DNA of 64,000 nt from Polytrichum commune. Lineage: Eukaryota > Streptophyta > Polytrichopsida > Polytrichales > Polytrichaceae. The stretch's first letter is position 1. Each line of letters opens with the position of its first letter. Under the pieces are notes generated by a model. It was given only the letters and a program-made list of their open reading frames with translations, did no database searches and was not told where the DNA came from. Shown here piece by piece: positions 33,681 through 46,331 of the stretch. The DNA lies in NCBI GenBank assembly GCA_950295325.1, contig OX485807.1:48266440-48330439 (forward strand), read 5' to 3'. Position numbers and translations under genes: made by a program.

Positions 33681-35794
33681 CTGCACGAGTGAATCAAAAC
33701 TTGCGAGCAAAGGAATTCCGATCCGATCGAGTACTTTCAAATGATAACTCACTCCCACAGTACCTACCGCCGGATGGATTGCTTGGGGAGAAAACCCCAA
33801 ACAAACAACATTCTATGTTTAGAAAAGTAGAGATGATGGAGTGTGTCTAGCTACTACGATGAACACTTTATGAATCTCCAGAATTCGGTAGAGCTTCGGT
33901 AACCTAACTATATAGGTTAAACAAGTACGTACACAGACGTATCGATAGAGTCAAATGAGAAACATGAGGGTTGACTCTTGTGTTTCTGGAGTCAAGATGG
34001 ATATCTATCGATTTTTTTTATTTTATTTTATTTTGTGTGTGTGTGTGTAATGTTGAGTTTTTTTTAATATGTGAGAGTCTATTGTAGGTCACAATGTCAC
34101 AACTCGGAATAGGTGCATTCATCTTTGATGTGTTGAGGTTGGGAGTTGGGCTGTAAAATGCGGACATTATTTTTTTTGTTTAAGAAAGTGGTAGTGTGTT
34201 TTGTGAAAGTTGAGATGAATGAAGATGATAGGTTTCTTATATATGCTCGTATGTTGTTCCGAATCACTTATACAATACTTTCAGCCATATGGATGTGATC
34301 CTTCGATATTGGAGCATTAAAACCTCTCGAGAAATGCTTGGACATGTTATTTTATAATGAACATTAGAAAATGCTTCACCTCTTATGCCAGTCATGGAAG
34401 AGGAGGACTTGTGAGATGCCATCGAAGGATCACATCTGTGTATTAACAAAACTATATATAAAAAAATTGGTCCCTCATGTGAAATTTGAAGTGAACACTT
34501 TGAAAATTCTTCACGACTATGCGGTTGCTTTCATGACGAAAAAATCTATATATTTATTTAAACCCACAATTATTATAGATTGGTGGAAAGTTGCAAGCAT
34601 GATATAATATCGAAGTGATGGATTGTTAGAATGTGCATAACATTACTTAGAAGTTTGTTGGTGCTATGTGGGGCTAGCAATCCACAATGGATCGAGGCCC
34701 CGTTATTTGGAGGGTTTGGGCAAGATTTCCCTCAAACTCACCTTGCAAATTGTAGGGAATACAACATGATTTGGTGACAGTTGGCATGAGCTTGGTCATT
34801 TTAACCCCATATCTACATTCTGTCACTAGTAGAAAATGTGACTCCATATAATTGCAATTTTTTCTTCTAGCCCTTTCAGTCTGCATGGAATCAAGATTGA
34901 TACCTATAGTCGAAAATGATGTGTGGGAGTCTCGTATCTAGACACTCATAGTTGGACACCAACACACTATATTAACCTTTGTGCACTCAACAAAGCCTAG
35001 AAGGAGTGGATTGATGCCACTAGTGTTGTAGGCGCTCACTATGAATTCGTCATAGAAAGAGAATGCCTTAAACGGGAGGGCACCTTGTGGAACCTTGACA
35101 ACATGTTGTTCAATTATGGGAGTGATGCCTCTAGTAAAGCTTAACAACAAAGGTGTGGCTATTTGGAGGTGGTTTTGTAGATGCCTAGATGTGTTGGGGC
35201 CCATTGAAGATGATTATGATTTTGATGAGTTTTTTACTCCGCCTACTAGCTCTCAATTGATGTGGGAGAGCGCAATGGTAGGAGGAACTGTTGTGATCAT
35301 TTGTCCCCCACTTGTTGTCTCCTTACCCCAACTCAAATGAGGTGACTACAAATATGGCATCCCAATGTTGTGCGTGTGCTTATAACACCTCCAAAAGTTG
35401 TGTGTAGCATGCATGTGCAACCTTTGAAGCCATACCCAAAACCCATGAGGGTCTTCATATCGAGTTGGGCACCATTGCGATATTAACACATGGGAGGAAC
35501 TACTTGTAGTTTTCTTTGACCTACACTATGTTGCATACAATAGGACTACTAGGAATGTTACAATATTAGAATCCTATGCACATATTAGGTCGTACACTGT
35601 AGGGACTATGGTGAAGGTGATTTGAAGACAGATGTTTCAATTTCCATGTTTTTCAGTCTATGCAATTATTATTACCGCTACATGCGTGCATACCAACTAT
35701 GTAGCGATAGAATGGTTCGATTGCCTCCATTTGTTAGCATACTAGTTGTGTTGCCTTGCATTTGTTTGGTTTCACTTGTGGGAAGTAACGAAGC
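33681..35794. other. Intergenic, nothing recognised
   Basis: Contains (GT)n at 34034-34048 and scattered short frames. No gene or element recognised. Confidence 0.5.
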
Positions 35795-36560
35795 AACAAT
35801 TTCATGGTTATAGCTTATGATTACAAAGCAACAATATCATGGTTATAATATTTCATAGTTACACGGGTAGATCACTTAGTGCATTTTAAAAACGACGTGC
35901 GGCATAATATAGAGAGGATTAAAATCATTTGAAATAAAAATTATAAAGGAATTCCAAATAATGAAGGGGCCATTAAATGTAGACAATCTCATTATAAGTA
36001 AGTTAGATGGACATAAAACGTGGGCATTATTTTTTTGTAAAATTAATATAGGGGCTGAACATAAGGATCCTAGAAGGTATGTTTAGTATGATATGTAAAT
36101 GGGTTTAGGATTCACGGGGATGGATGATAATTGGGATTTTCGTTTGTCCAAAAATGGATGAAAAGGCAACGGGCCGTCGTTAAAAGGAATATAGAGTACA
36201 AAAAATTGCATTGACTTGGACAATATAAGTAATGGAAGGGTGCAATCAAATGGGCCATTTTTGAAATTTAAGTAATTATAGGGAGGCTTTAATTCAGCCC
36301 TTGAAGGTAAATAGCCCCAAAACAAAAAGCCCCCAGCCGCACGTGGTGCACAAAAATGCCTTAAAGTGATCTACCCGTGCATAGTTATAATTTCATGGTT
36401 ACGATTTCTTACAATTTGTTAACAATGGTCATTGTTTCATGGTTACAAAGTCATGGTTACAATATCATGGTTATGACTTCACAGTTACAATTTCTTGAAA
36501 ATGTAATGGTTACAAAATTCATAGTTTGTTGACGATGTCATGGTTACAATTTCTTATGAT
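35795..36560 (+). repeat. ATGGTTACAA minisatellite, split by a MITE
   Basis: Degenerate units of TTTCATGGTTACAA occupy 35795-35861 and resume at 36380-36560. The interruption is the 35862-36379 element. Similar GTAACC units occur at 38340-38770 in the opposite sense. Confidence 0.7.
35862..36379. mobile_element. hAT-like MITE with perfect 8-bp duplication
   Basis: CATAGTTA repeats at 35854-35861 and 36380-36387. The ends are perfect inverted repeats CACGGGTAGATCACTT, followed by related GCATTTT and ACGTGCGGC subterminal motifs on both sides. It is 518 bp without coding capacity. The 8-bp duplication with CA..TG ends fits the hAT superfamily, but the termini differ from those of the 27874 element, so a different transposase is implied. 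Confidence 0.9.
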
Positions 36561-38339
36561 TTTTTTGACAATGGTAGTTGGTTGCACTCACAACTTTGAT
36601 GTTGAATTCAACAACTATAGTTGGAACATGTACTAATTTCTCACGACTTTGCCTTCATTGCATTCCCAACAATTCACTTACTTCACACGCGCATCATTCA
36701 TGAATGGGTCAATGTGGACGAAAGATAAATTCATGATTGTGTCATTGATAAATGAATCATAGGTGAGTCATGGGTCAGTGGGTCAGTGATTTCAGTGAGA
36801 TACATGGATAATGTTGAGAACTATGTGTGGACTATAAATGAACTATGATTGAAGTATAAGGGAACTATGCTTTCAAGTTCTCCCAATTTTTTTCGTGTCA
36901 CTAATTTACAAATCACCCACCAAAGCATTGCAAAAACACCTACACAACCAAGCAAAGATGCACAAAAATCATATAGGGCTTCTCCATTAAAAGAAAAATG
37001 TCGCACACATGTAATGCTAACCAATATATTACACCAAACCTACACAAAAAGTAAGAAACTCCTATGACCTCTTCACAACCCTAAATTACAACTTTGGTGG
37101 TGTGACCTCCAACCAAATTCTTCAATACACTACGGTGCTTGCCCCCAACACTTCTCCACACTTTGTTGTGTCCCCAACACCATTCATCCTCCCCACTTCT
37201 ACTAAAGTCAGGGCTTCATGTCATTTCTTTGCCCCCATTGTGAGAGCATGGGCAATCCCACATAACAAAAATATTTTCAATTGTTCCTATGGAGTAGGTG
37301 GCCAGGTTGCCTACAAAATGCACAATACAATGAGACGTATGCACCACCCCGCATGTAACCATTGTGCACATATATGTAGTGTACATGAGCAAATTTGTAA
37401 CATGAATGAACATATTCCAACCATTAACTAACATATATGGAATGTGACAATATATATTTGTTACATGAATGCACGAGGTAAATTTGCTACCTTAGAGAGC
37501 ATGTCATGGAGTGCCTTGAAAACAAAATGAGTAACGCCATGTAGTGCACAAAATTGAAAACAACATTATAGCCGCACTGCCAGCCACCACCTTGCAGTGG
37601 AACACCCACACTAAGGTTCTTTTGGCCTATGAAAACTTTGTAATGCACATTAGTTTTGCATAAGCCCTAGCTCCATGCCCAACACCTTTGAATTGTAGTA
37701 GCAAACGTATGTAGCATATCGCCGGTATGAAATTGCTTCACGGAGTTGTAATGTAGTCCGCACATGTCATCAACAACAAGGAGAGACCAATGGCCATCAT
37801 TGTAATAAGGAATGACTATTACTCAAATTGTGTTAGCGCAATGACGGAAATGGATACTACCCCATGATTCCACCCACATGGCTGCCTCTTTGTACTCATT
37901 TGTCAACATCTCCATGTGAAATGATGATGACAAAGGCAACATTAAAAATTACCAATGTTGTGGGAGCTCCAAGGGGACCCAAACACTAGTAATAAGAAAA
38001 TTAGGTTTGACACTTTGCAACATGTTTTTTGAAACAAAGAACTTCCCAAAATATTGGCCATTACGAGCATGCACTCCATGTGACTAAGACCACGAAAGAA
38101 CATGATGTCGTCCCTGGGATCTATTGGAGGCTCTAGGATCAAATTGTCAAGACTCTCCAACAATTTACAAAGCGTGCATATAGAGCCAATGGAGGAAAGT
38201 ATGTCAAGCAAAGTGCATGATCAACCTTTCTACCCCAAATTACAAAAGACAACTTTGGAGATGACATTACCGCAAATTTCTTTCTAAGATAATGAGATCA
38301 CTGTCCTCTCCATTCAAACGATGAAGAGTAGAAGGGGAG
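36561..38339. other. Intergenic, nothing recognised
   Basis: Several frames of 60-110 codons on both strands with no recognised domain; likely decayed element sequence. Confidence 0.45.
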
Positions 38340-38770
38340 CATAAAAAAACATTTGCAACATGCATCAAGCTGCAATCTTTGTTGTGGTTGTGCCATCTCC
38401 AATGGCGGCAAATGCCTCACTCCCTGCAACCACTTCAATAGTTGTAACCTCCTCAATAGTTGTATGTTTTATCCTTCTTACAAATTTTGGCTCATTGTAA
38501 CCTCCTGCCTCAACGTAACTTCCAGGATTGATGCAATATATTGATTTTTTTTAACCTCTTGCCCCAATGTAACCTCTTGTAAAATCATGGTTGGGTGTAA
38601 CCTCTTGGCTTGGCGTATCTTTGAGGATTGATGTAACATGTTGGGTTACTGCAACGTGTTGGTTTTGAGTAACCTCCTAGAATGTTGCAACCTATGGGCT
38701 TCCTATAACGTCCTTATTTGCTACGACGTGGGGGTGGTTGTAACCTGGTGGAGCGTTGTGACATGGTTGC
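38340..38770. repeat. TTGTAACCTC degenerate minisatellite
   Basis: About twelve occurrences of GTAACCTC/GCAACCTC-like units at 20-40-bp spacing. The phase is irregular. Confidence 0.6.
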
Positions 38771-41700
38771 TTGATCTTAGCTTTCATCTTCTTGGAAATT
38801 CACATGTCGTTGCAACCTCTGAACTCAATATCCTCTTGGATGGCTAGTATAGCTATGGTGTGGATGTCTTCAAAAGCATATGATTTCACAATTCCTTTTG
38901 CAACATATGGACATGATGCAAACAACCCCCACATGACGAGGCCTATTCCTTCCACTGAAGTCATCAAAGATGCAGTTTTCTCAAAGAAGAGGCTTGTGGT
39001 GCGTCAAATTCTTTGCATTGGCCTTCCTGGCAGAGGGAAGGGTTTTGATTTGACTGCCATGATAAATCTAAGTGACTAGAGAGTTTTTCTAGTGATCACA
39101 TCTGCATCAATGGAATGTGGAAGGACGTCCAAGTTGGGACTCTACATGCGATGAAGGAGATTGCGTGGGTGTAACGTGGACCTTACTTAATGGCCCTTGT
39201 AGTTGGGTGAACATGTGGTCCCCAATCCAGTCGCCTTGTAGTGGGGAGTCAAAATTTGTGTGAGTACCAACTTTGTGAACAAAGTAGGTAGTTGTTTTGC
39301 TCATGGCATTGTCATGTCGACCTTCAACAATATTCCAAACACCACCCACTTCATCCAAATTGTTGTTTGAGTGGTTGATGATGGCTCCTTAGTCCCCTAA
39401 GATTGTAGGAAGCACACAAAACAATGAAGAACATGGAAATCGCAAATGTACATTATTGCCACGTATGAGCCAAAGTATATCAGCCATAGCCGTTTGTATT
39501 GGGGTGGAGGGTTTGAAGCTATGGCGACCTAAATTTACCAACTGCCAACATTATCACTATTGAAATGCGTTCTAAGATGTGTTGTAACATGCATGTTGTT
39601 TGTGCAACTAAAAACAATGTTGTGGGGTTAGGAAATTGAAGATGACAAATTGGATTGAAGATGGCAGACTCAATTATTGGAGATTGGAGATTAAATATTT
39701 TAAGAGTGGATAATGATAGTCTCATTTGATGGGCTTCAGAGTGAACTATTCCGTATGCTGTGAAAACCATATTTTGACAACGATAATCCGCTCTCCAATT
39801 CAACAGTTTTGCTTTGAGTGCCTCAAGGTCACTGCACTCACAGTTGAAGTTGAAAAAATTGCAAGAGATGAGATGGAAAATTCCCAAGGAGAGCATGTTA
39901 GGCATTAAAGGTGGTTTTGCAATGTTCATTGTCACGAACCAGTGGCCATGCTCTATGCCTTGATGTAGAAAGTTTGTCGTTCATCCTCCAAAAATGATCC
40001 AAATATGGTGTGATGGGTGGCAAAAATTGCTGCAAAAGTGGAGTACTCATTGGCAAAGGATGCGCACTGCCATTGCCGTGCTCAAGTGCATGACTGTTGG
40101 GTGGAGGGTTGTGGTTTGAAGCAGATTCACTTTAATTGGCATGGTGTTGGGGACATGATACTTACGTGATGGGCATGAACCTTCATCTTGGTGTTGGGGT
40201 AAGGGAGTGTGCTTTGGAGGCTGGGATGGTCTTCTTTGGCCATGGTGTACGGTATCCTCCTTCGCAACTTCCGAAACTGCTTCAGGGGAGGATCGTGGGA
40301 TGTGGCAAGAGGAAATTCATTGCATGTCTATTTAATTTGGTGGCATTTTGAAAGGATGTACTTGGTAGAGTTGTCGTCATCACTAACATCCACAATGCCA
40401 TCCACATGTGTTGGGGGTGTGATGTTGTGTTCACGCTTTTATGCGGGCCTCGATTTCTTATTGCACTTCACATCATTGTCTACCACCAGTGTGGGTTTGA
40501 AAGAAACAACACTGATCTTCATGAAACAACAAACTTGAATCCAAACCCTTGTAGGTGGGAATTTAACCTTAGCAAGCTTTGGATTCATCTACAATCAGTT
40601 CTTGGAATCCACATGCATACAATCCTCATGTAGGGGGTCATCTTGTTGCAAGGGTTTCTTCAATCCTCTCCCTACTTCGCCTTCTTCAAGTTCGGATAGA
40701 TTGTGAGCTCCAATTTTACCCCATTTATAAATATTGGACCTGCAAGGTACCCATTGACAAAGTGGTTTGTGAGCCTAAGTTTTATCAGAAAGATCCCTCA
40801 TGATACATGCATTGCTAATCGTCCTTGCCTTTGATGGTGTCTTGAACACGGCTTGATGACTTTTGGTAGCCTTGATCTTTAGTTCGCTATACACCCTTCT
40901 CCAAACATGTTGGTCAACCCAACCTATAGAGCCCCTATTCACAAAATAAATTATTTCACACAATTGCTCCATAACACGAAGCTTCAAAGTGATGTCCACC
41001 AAATGCAAAAATAGCCTTTGTGCTTTTGGAGTTTCTTTTCCTTCATTTTTAAGTAATGGAGGAAAAAAATAATATAAACATGAACCATGCAAGACTAACA
41101 CAAAGCAAAAGCGGGGAAAAGGCGTTTGGGTAGTTTGTGTGGTCACAACAAAAATTTAGACACAAAGAATGATGTAGTGTTTCTAGCTTGTAACTCTAAC
41201 AATGATGTATAGGGATGATGATGGCCTAGGATGATGCTTGGTTGGGATGACATGATGGCAATAAAGCTCTCTAGTGCCATGAGTACCATGTATGGGTGAT
41301 GGCATGGGGCCATGTTACGGGGGCGACAGTCTCGACCCTTTCATTCTCCCTCTGAATGGCCAGTGACATGGCAATGCAAGGCCTCTAGTGGGTTGATGGG
41401 GATGACAACGTGACGCCTTGTGGGGGTGCGGCGGGTAGCGGGCATGGGCTACAAATTGGCTGACATGTTTGCAAATTTGGTATGGGGCCTGACATCTTGA
41501 TTTGTTGCAAGCTTCGAAGAATTTAGGCCGGGGTAATGCTAGGGCATCAAACACAAGACCATGGCTAAAGAATGTGACGACATGTGACCAATGGTAGGAG
41601 TTAAATGACAATAGTTAACCGAAATTATTATCTAGGGGCCGGAACCTAAAATTGAGTTTGTGTATCTAATTATGGAAAGGGAGCTTAATCCAAGAATTAA

Positions 41701-42099
41701 ATAAAGGTTACTTTGCACATGAGAGTGAAGGTGTGTGACCATTACATTCTAAGGTCACTCATTGGTTGAAAAGGCCGAGACTGTCCAAGTTCACTTCACA
41801 CTAGAAGGTGAAGGCCTGAGGGCCCAAAGAGATTATCACGGATGAAAGTCTACATGGATTCGTACATGGTAAACTACAAATAATGTTTCATGGTTTGCTG
41901 GAACTTGCGTTGGGCCCACCTCCAAGAAGTAGGTCAAATGCGAATTCCGGCAAACCATGTCAGTAGTACAACCTATGGATGAGAATCAAGGGCCCTCACG
42001 ATTACATGGTCACAACCCTTGGCTTGTGTGTGAAGTGGCTCCACGGTTATATGATTGCTTATGAAACATACAAGATAACCATTCTTGATTAAAGAAAAA
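38771..42099. other. Intergenic with uncertain minus-strand frames
   Basis: Minus-strand frames at 39519-39935 (138 codons; LEALKAKLLNWRADYRCQN) and 40775-41146 (123 codons; GWVDQHVWRRVYSELKIKAT) look protein-like locally but are isolated and broken by stops. They may belong to an old transposon. 41745-42050 is a dispersed repeat also seen at 16880-17400. Confidence 0.4.
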
Positions 42100-43039
42100 C
42101 CTAAATAGCTTCGTTTGGGGCAAACGCAATCGCTAGAGAGTGCTAATTTTTGAGCAAGATCCAGCCATTTGAATTAGGGAGTCTATTAATAAACGCCTAG
42201 GCGTTTTTAGGGTTTAATCTCAGGGTTAACAGTAGCGATACAAATAAAGCGAGATAAGCTTAGCAGGCATTCGGAGCCTCTTGTCAGTTCAAAATGCTCA
42301 AGCCTGGGTGTTACTGGAGTTGGTAAGCACTTAAGTTAGATTCTGTTCCTTGTAACGAAGTTTCCTACTCGCATTGATCTGGCGCTGCAGTGCTTCTTCG
42401 CGGACTCAGCGTGCTCAATACTAATATTATTACTTATAACATACTCTCGTTGATCGAGTCTTCCGGAGCTTGCGTTCGCCCTCCCTTCATCCTGGTTCTC
42501 TGCCTCTCAGCCAGCTCCTCGAATCATGCTCAGAGCTTGATTTCGTCAGCTTTAACTTAATTTCGTAAGTAGGTCATCATCACGACCCAGCGACTCACCA
42601 GCAAGAAAGAGTGAATAAGTTTTACTTGCTGTCGGTGTTCCAGTGCATTCCTACCCTGTTTTAGACCGATCGTACTCGTACTGCATAGCATAGAACTCGG
42701 AGGAGCTTGTTGTGGAAGAGTTTCCAACTTCCCCTTGTTGTGTAAGCTATAGCTAAGCCTTTTGCGGAGGTGATCAAGACATCATCATCATCATTCACCA
42801 TCATCGGCTTCGTACTTACAACATCAACAACATCTCATTTCGAAGAAAGAGAGCTGCCTTGCTGTCTGCGAACCTCCTGCTCTTTGATGTCCTTCTCCTA
42901 TCCTTGCACGAGTTTGTGTGGCTTTGCAACTTTTGTTATTATACATCGAGGCGAGTCCGGATCAAGGTTCTTTTACAAACAGGATATGGCTAAGCAGGCC
43001 TGCTGTGTACTAAGCAAGAAGAATGCGACGCAGTATTTC
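42100..43039. other. Less repetitive stretch, possible 5' part of a gene
   Basis: Composition changes to a more even base mix. A 91-codon frame at 42770-43045 contains a run of Ser/Thr and a Cys-rich middle but starts at a non-ATG codon. No domain recognised. Confidence 0.3.
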
Positions 43040-44160
43040 AGTTGAGGTATAATTCTGGTCCGCCATGGCCGTCCGTCCATCAGTTTCTTGTGATTTTCTT
43101 GTGGAGCTCCCCGTCCAGTGATGTCGATCTTCTTTGTACGATATTGCAATTTAAGTGACACCTCCGACGCCTCAGAATGCAGGATTAGATTAAATTTAAT
43201 TCTTTACAGCATCTCGCATCAAGAAATTAGTACGAATCTCAGGTTCATTCTCCTCCAGCTGTTAGACAGCAGGTTGTGAGGTTGATAAGGACAGACAAGT
43301 TGAGGCATACATCTGGTCCCCTATGGCCATCCATTATTTTTTTGTTCTTTTGCGGAGCTTCGTGTCGAGTGACGTCGATCTTCTTTATACGTTTTTGAAA
43401 TTTGAGTGAGAGCTCCGACGCCTCAGAATGCAGGTTAAGATAAAAATAATTCTGTACCGCACGTCACATTAAGGATTTAGCACGAAGCTCATCAGCGTTA
43501 TTCTCCTCCAGGAAATAAGCAGTAGGTTATGAAGTTGTTAAGTCTAGACAAGGTGAGGTATACATCTGGTCCGCCATGACCGTCCCATCCATCAGTTTCT
43601 TGTTCTTTATTTGTGGAGCTTCCCGTCCAGTTACGTCTATCTTCATCATACGCTTTGCAATTTGAGTGACAGCTTTGAGGCCTCAGAGTGAAAATGAAGA
43701 TCAAAATACATTCTGTACAGCACATTGCATGAAGAAATTATTATGAAGTTCAGCAGGTTCATTTTCCCCCCGGAGATAGACAGCAGGTTGTGAAGTTGAT
43801 AAGAACAGACATAGTTGAAGCACTGTTTTCTCAAATCTCCTTGCCGTCTCTGTCATTACACCTGGAAAAGATAAGTTAGGAATCGGTTAGGTCGATGTTC
43901 TATATGCGATTTTTGCAATTTGAGTGACAGCTTTGAAGCGTCAGCATGCAGGTTAAGATTAATCAAATTCTGTACAATTTGTCGCGTTAAGAAATCAGTA
44001 CGAAGCTCATCAGCCTCATTCTCCTCCAGGAGATAGACAGCAAGTTGTGAGGTTGATAAGGACAGACAAGTTGCAGCATCATATCCTTCTCTTGAAGCTT
44101 TTGCCCGCCTCTGCCATTTACACCTGGAGGAGATAAGTTAGGAATCGGTTAGGATGATGA
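43040..44160 (+). repeat. Tandem array, four units of about 255 bp
   Basis: The landmark TTGCAATTTGAGTGACAGCT (or a variant) starts near 43145, 43396, 43656 and 43914, spacings of 251, 260 and 258 bp. A second landmark, CATCTGGTCCGCCATGGCCG, occurs at about 43053, 43311 and 43564. A third, CTCCTCCAGGAGATAGACAG-like, closes each unit. Units differ by small indels and many substitutions, so the array is old. The fourth unit carries CACCTGG(A/G)..AGATAAGTTAGGAATC, which is repeated again just after the array. Confidence 0.88.
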
Positions 44161-45075
44161 TTGTCCTGTTTCACGCTTGTTCGTGCACTCGAAGAGGTTG
44201 TACGGTGCCTGTATCTTTCCTTCGGGAGTAACAACAGCAAGGGGATCGGAGTCAGTTACAGTTGGCTGTTCTCGGTGCTCGATTCCACTGAGCGAAGTCC
44301 AAACTTTGCGTGTCTTGTGAAGTTCATTGTTCCAGGATGCATAGGACCATAGCTGGAATTACATGCCATAGCAACAACAGTTACATATCGGCCGGTGTAT
44401 TCACTCAACTAAGGCGAGGAAGAGGAACAGAGGAAGGCAGGTTATTCATTTTAACAAAAGATCAATTATGTGAAGCTGTAGACAATTTACCGTTTTTGCC
44501 TGAAGGAGCATCTTCTCCGTGTTTTTTCCAGGATTGCGAATCGACAGAGCTTCACTCTTTATGAACTGCCCCTTGTCACCACAAGATGCTCGTATGCTCA
44601 AGGGACGTGTTGTTTGCAGTCACATTACTATGCGTGGACGTCGCTCGATGTAACCGGGCGGTCGTCTCGCTGAGCAATCTCACTCTGGCTGCTCTGAACG
44701 AGGTTTTTTAAATCTTCTACTTCTCGGCGTTTCGCTTGTGGTGAGCAATCAATTTTCGAAGCCATCAAACTCCTCGAAACCTTGAACAGCTAGCGATGTT
44801 TACTCATACACACACATGACGAACATTGCTGAGATCGATGCAGCACCACTTCTTGTTGTATGAGCACAATAAACTCTTGAAATTGCTTCCACCTGGAGTA
44901 CTTATCATTGTTTCTTAAGACTTTACCACTGGATAATGCTAAATGGAACACAACCTCGCAACCCGCTTGGCCATAATCCCGTCAACTCGTTACCTCAAAG
45001 CTCCGTCACAACTTCATTGAGCTTGATTTACTTGAATGTTAGGGATTCTCATTAGGAGCTAATAATTGCTGACAG
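44161..45075. other. Possible upstream exons or introns of the 45-kb gene
   Basis: A frame at 44310-44564 includes RRGRGTEEGRLFILTKDQLC then EAVDNLPFLPEGASSPCFFQDC, which looks protein-like, but I could not join it to the exons at 45076 with convincing splice sites. Confidence 0.25.
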
Positions 45076-45649
45076 AAATTGTGTTCATCGCTATCGATTT
45101 CATCGCAGAGGCGGCGACGGCGGTGACAGTTTTGGCTAATAGTCCCTTTTCGTCTGGATCAGTGGAGGTTTTATTCGTTTTGAGCGATGACAATGAGCTT
45201 GCTCGTCTGTTTTCTTCGAAGAAAGCAAACGACCATCTCCAAGAAACCGAAGAAGGCCATTCCAGGTATGTATTTAAGTACTACGTCGGTGCTGATATTC
45301 ATCAGCTTCGTACTGAAAAAAGTGAAAGCATGGAATTTGGTGATTGCAGGTGTAATCTAGGTGGTTTATTTGTTTCTCGACATTTCTGCATATGCACAAT
45401 ATAGGTTCGCAGCGGCCATGTCTCAATGTTCTCTAAGATTAAGGATGTTGAAACCACAGGTTTCGCTCTAATTCAACAAAATCTTATTTAATTCTTCAAA
45501 GTTGGTAACTTCAGTAATCACATAAGTCATAGTAAAACAAACAATAAGAATTCCGGAGGAGAATGCACCTTAAATTTTATATTTTCAGCCGGCTTCTGTG
45601 GAGCATTCGGAGTCTCTTTTTGATCGTGCGATCACATAAAAACATAAAC
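45076..45649 (+). CDS. Candidate 3' exons of an unrecognised gene
   Basis: Three segments join in one frame through GT-AG sites: 45076-45265 (acceptor TTGCTGACAG, donor CCAG/GTATGT), 45405-45459 (acceptor CAATATAG, donor CACAG/GTTTCG) and 45599-45649 (acceptor ATTTTCAG, ending TAA). The first segment encodes IDFIAEAATAVTVLANSPFS then SGSVEVLFVLSDDNELARLF. The junctions yield HSRFAAAMSQCSLRLRMLKPQ and PQPASVEHSESLFDRAIT. Together they give about 99 codons with an amphipathic, helical character. I do not recognise the family and cannot define the upstream exons. The case rests on phase agreement and good splice signals, which can arise by chance. Confidence 0.4.
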
Positions 45650-45820
45650 GCAACGGAAACACTAGTTACTGAAATCTGAGGTTATAAATACAGTAGCCAA
45701 ACTCCTGAAAGGGCTCTCAAATAAATTGCCCAATTACAAGTATACATCGATTACTAACCCGAACATGCATTGGCGTTCATCCATCTGCGTGCACCAGAGA
45801 AGAAGAGATCAAGCTGGAGT

Positions 45821-46096
45821 ATGCGTAGCCAGCTGCCCAACAGTCCTCACAAGTCCTGCAGGGAGCGGGCATCATCACAGCCACCAAAAGAATTACCAGT
45901 AACATCTGATGCCGAACATCACCAGGCGGAAGATTCCTCGGATTCGGAGTTCGTTCTGCCGGCTCTTGGCGGCCCAGATCCGCACAACAAATTCGACGGC
46001 ATGGAGTGGGTAGACATCAAAGGAATGGACGATGACAAACTGCAAGACATCAGCACCGACCTTCGCCTGTATTACAAGCGCATGAACGGCTGTTGA
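45821..46096 (+). CDS. Uncertain 91-codon reading frame
   Basis: An ATG at 45821 opens a frame ending TGA at 46094-46096. The product is hydrophilic and acidic in the middle (HHQAEDSSDSEFVLPALGGP, DKLQDISTDLRLYYKRMNGC). There is no domain that I know. An overlapping minus-strand frame (45893-46309) is equally long, and I prefer the plus strand on composition only. It may be the last exon of a gene or a chance frame. Confidence 0.3.
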   Translation: MRSQLPNSPHKSCRERASSQPPKELPVTSDAEHHQAEDSSDSEFVLPALGGPDPHNKFDGMEWVDIKGMDDDKLQDISTDLRLYYKRMNGC

Positions 46097-46331
46097 AATG
46101 CCCTTAATTCCCATGGGAACTCTCTGAGACTGAGGCTTATCTATTCCCGGAGGCTTCTTGTACAAATCGATGATGAGCGAATGACTGACCAAACCCTGCA
46201 CCTGAAGCTGCAAATCCGGAGGTTTGATCCGGCTGTTCCTAAGAGCCTGCCGAGTTTTTTTTTTTTTTTTCTTTTCTTCTAAACAACTTGAGATCACATG
46301 TTCAGCCATTGCATAACCATTTTTCTCTCCG

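Noticed and set aside
39519-39935. 138-codon minus-strand frame as a gene
   Set aside because: Isolated, no recognised domain or splice context; kept only as a note within the intergenic entry.
45893-46309. 138-codon minus-strand frame
   Set aside because: Overlaps a plus-strand frame of similar length, starts in a poly-A derived Lys run and shows no recognised domain.
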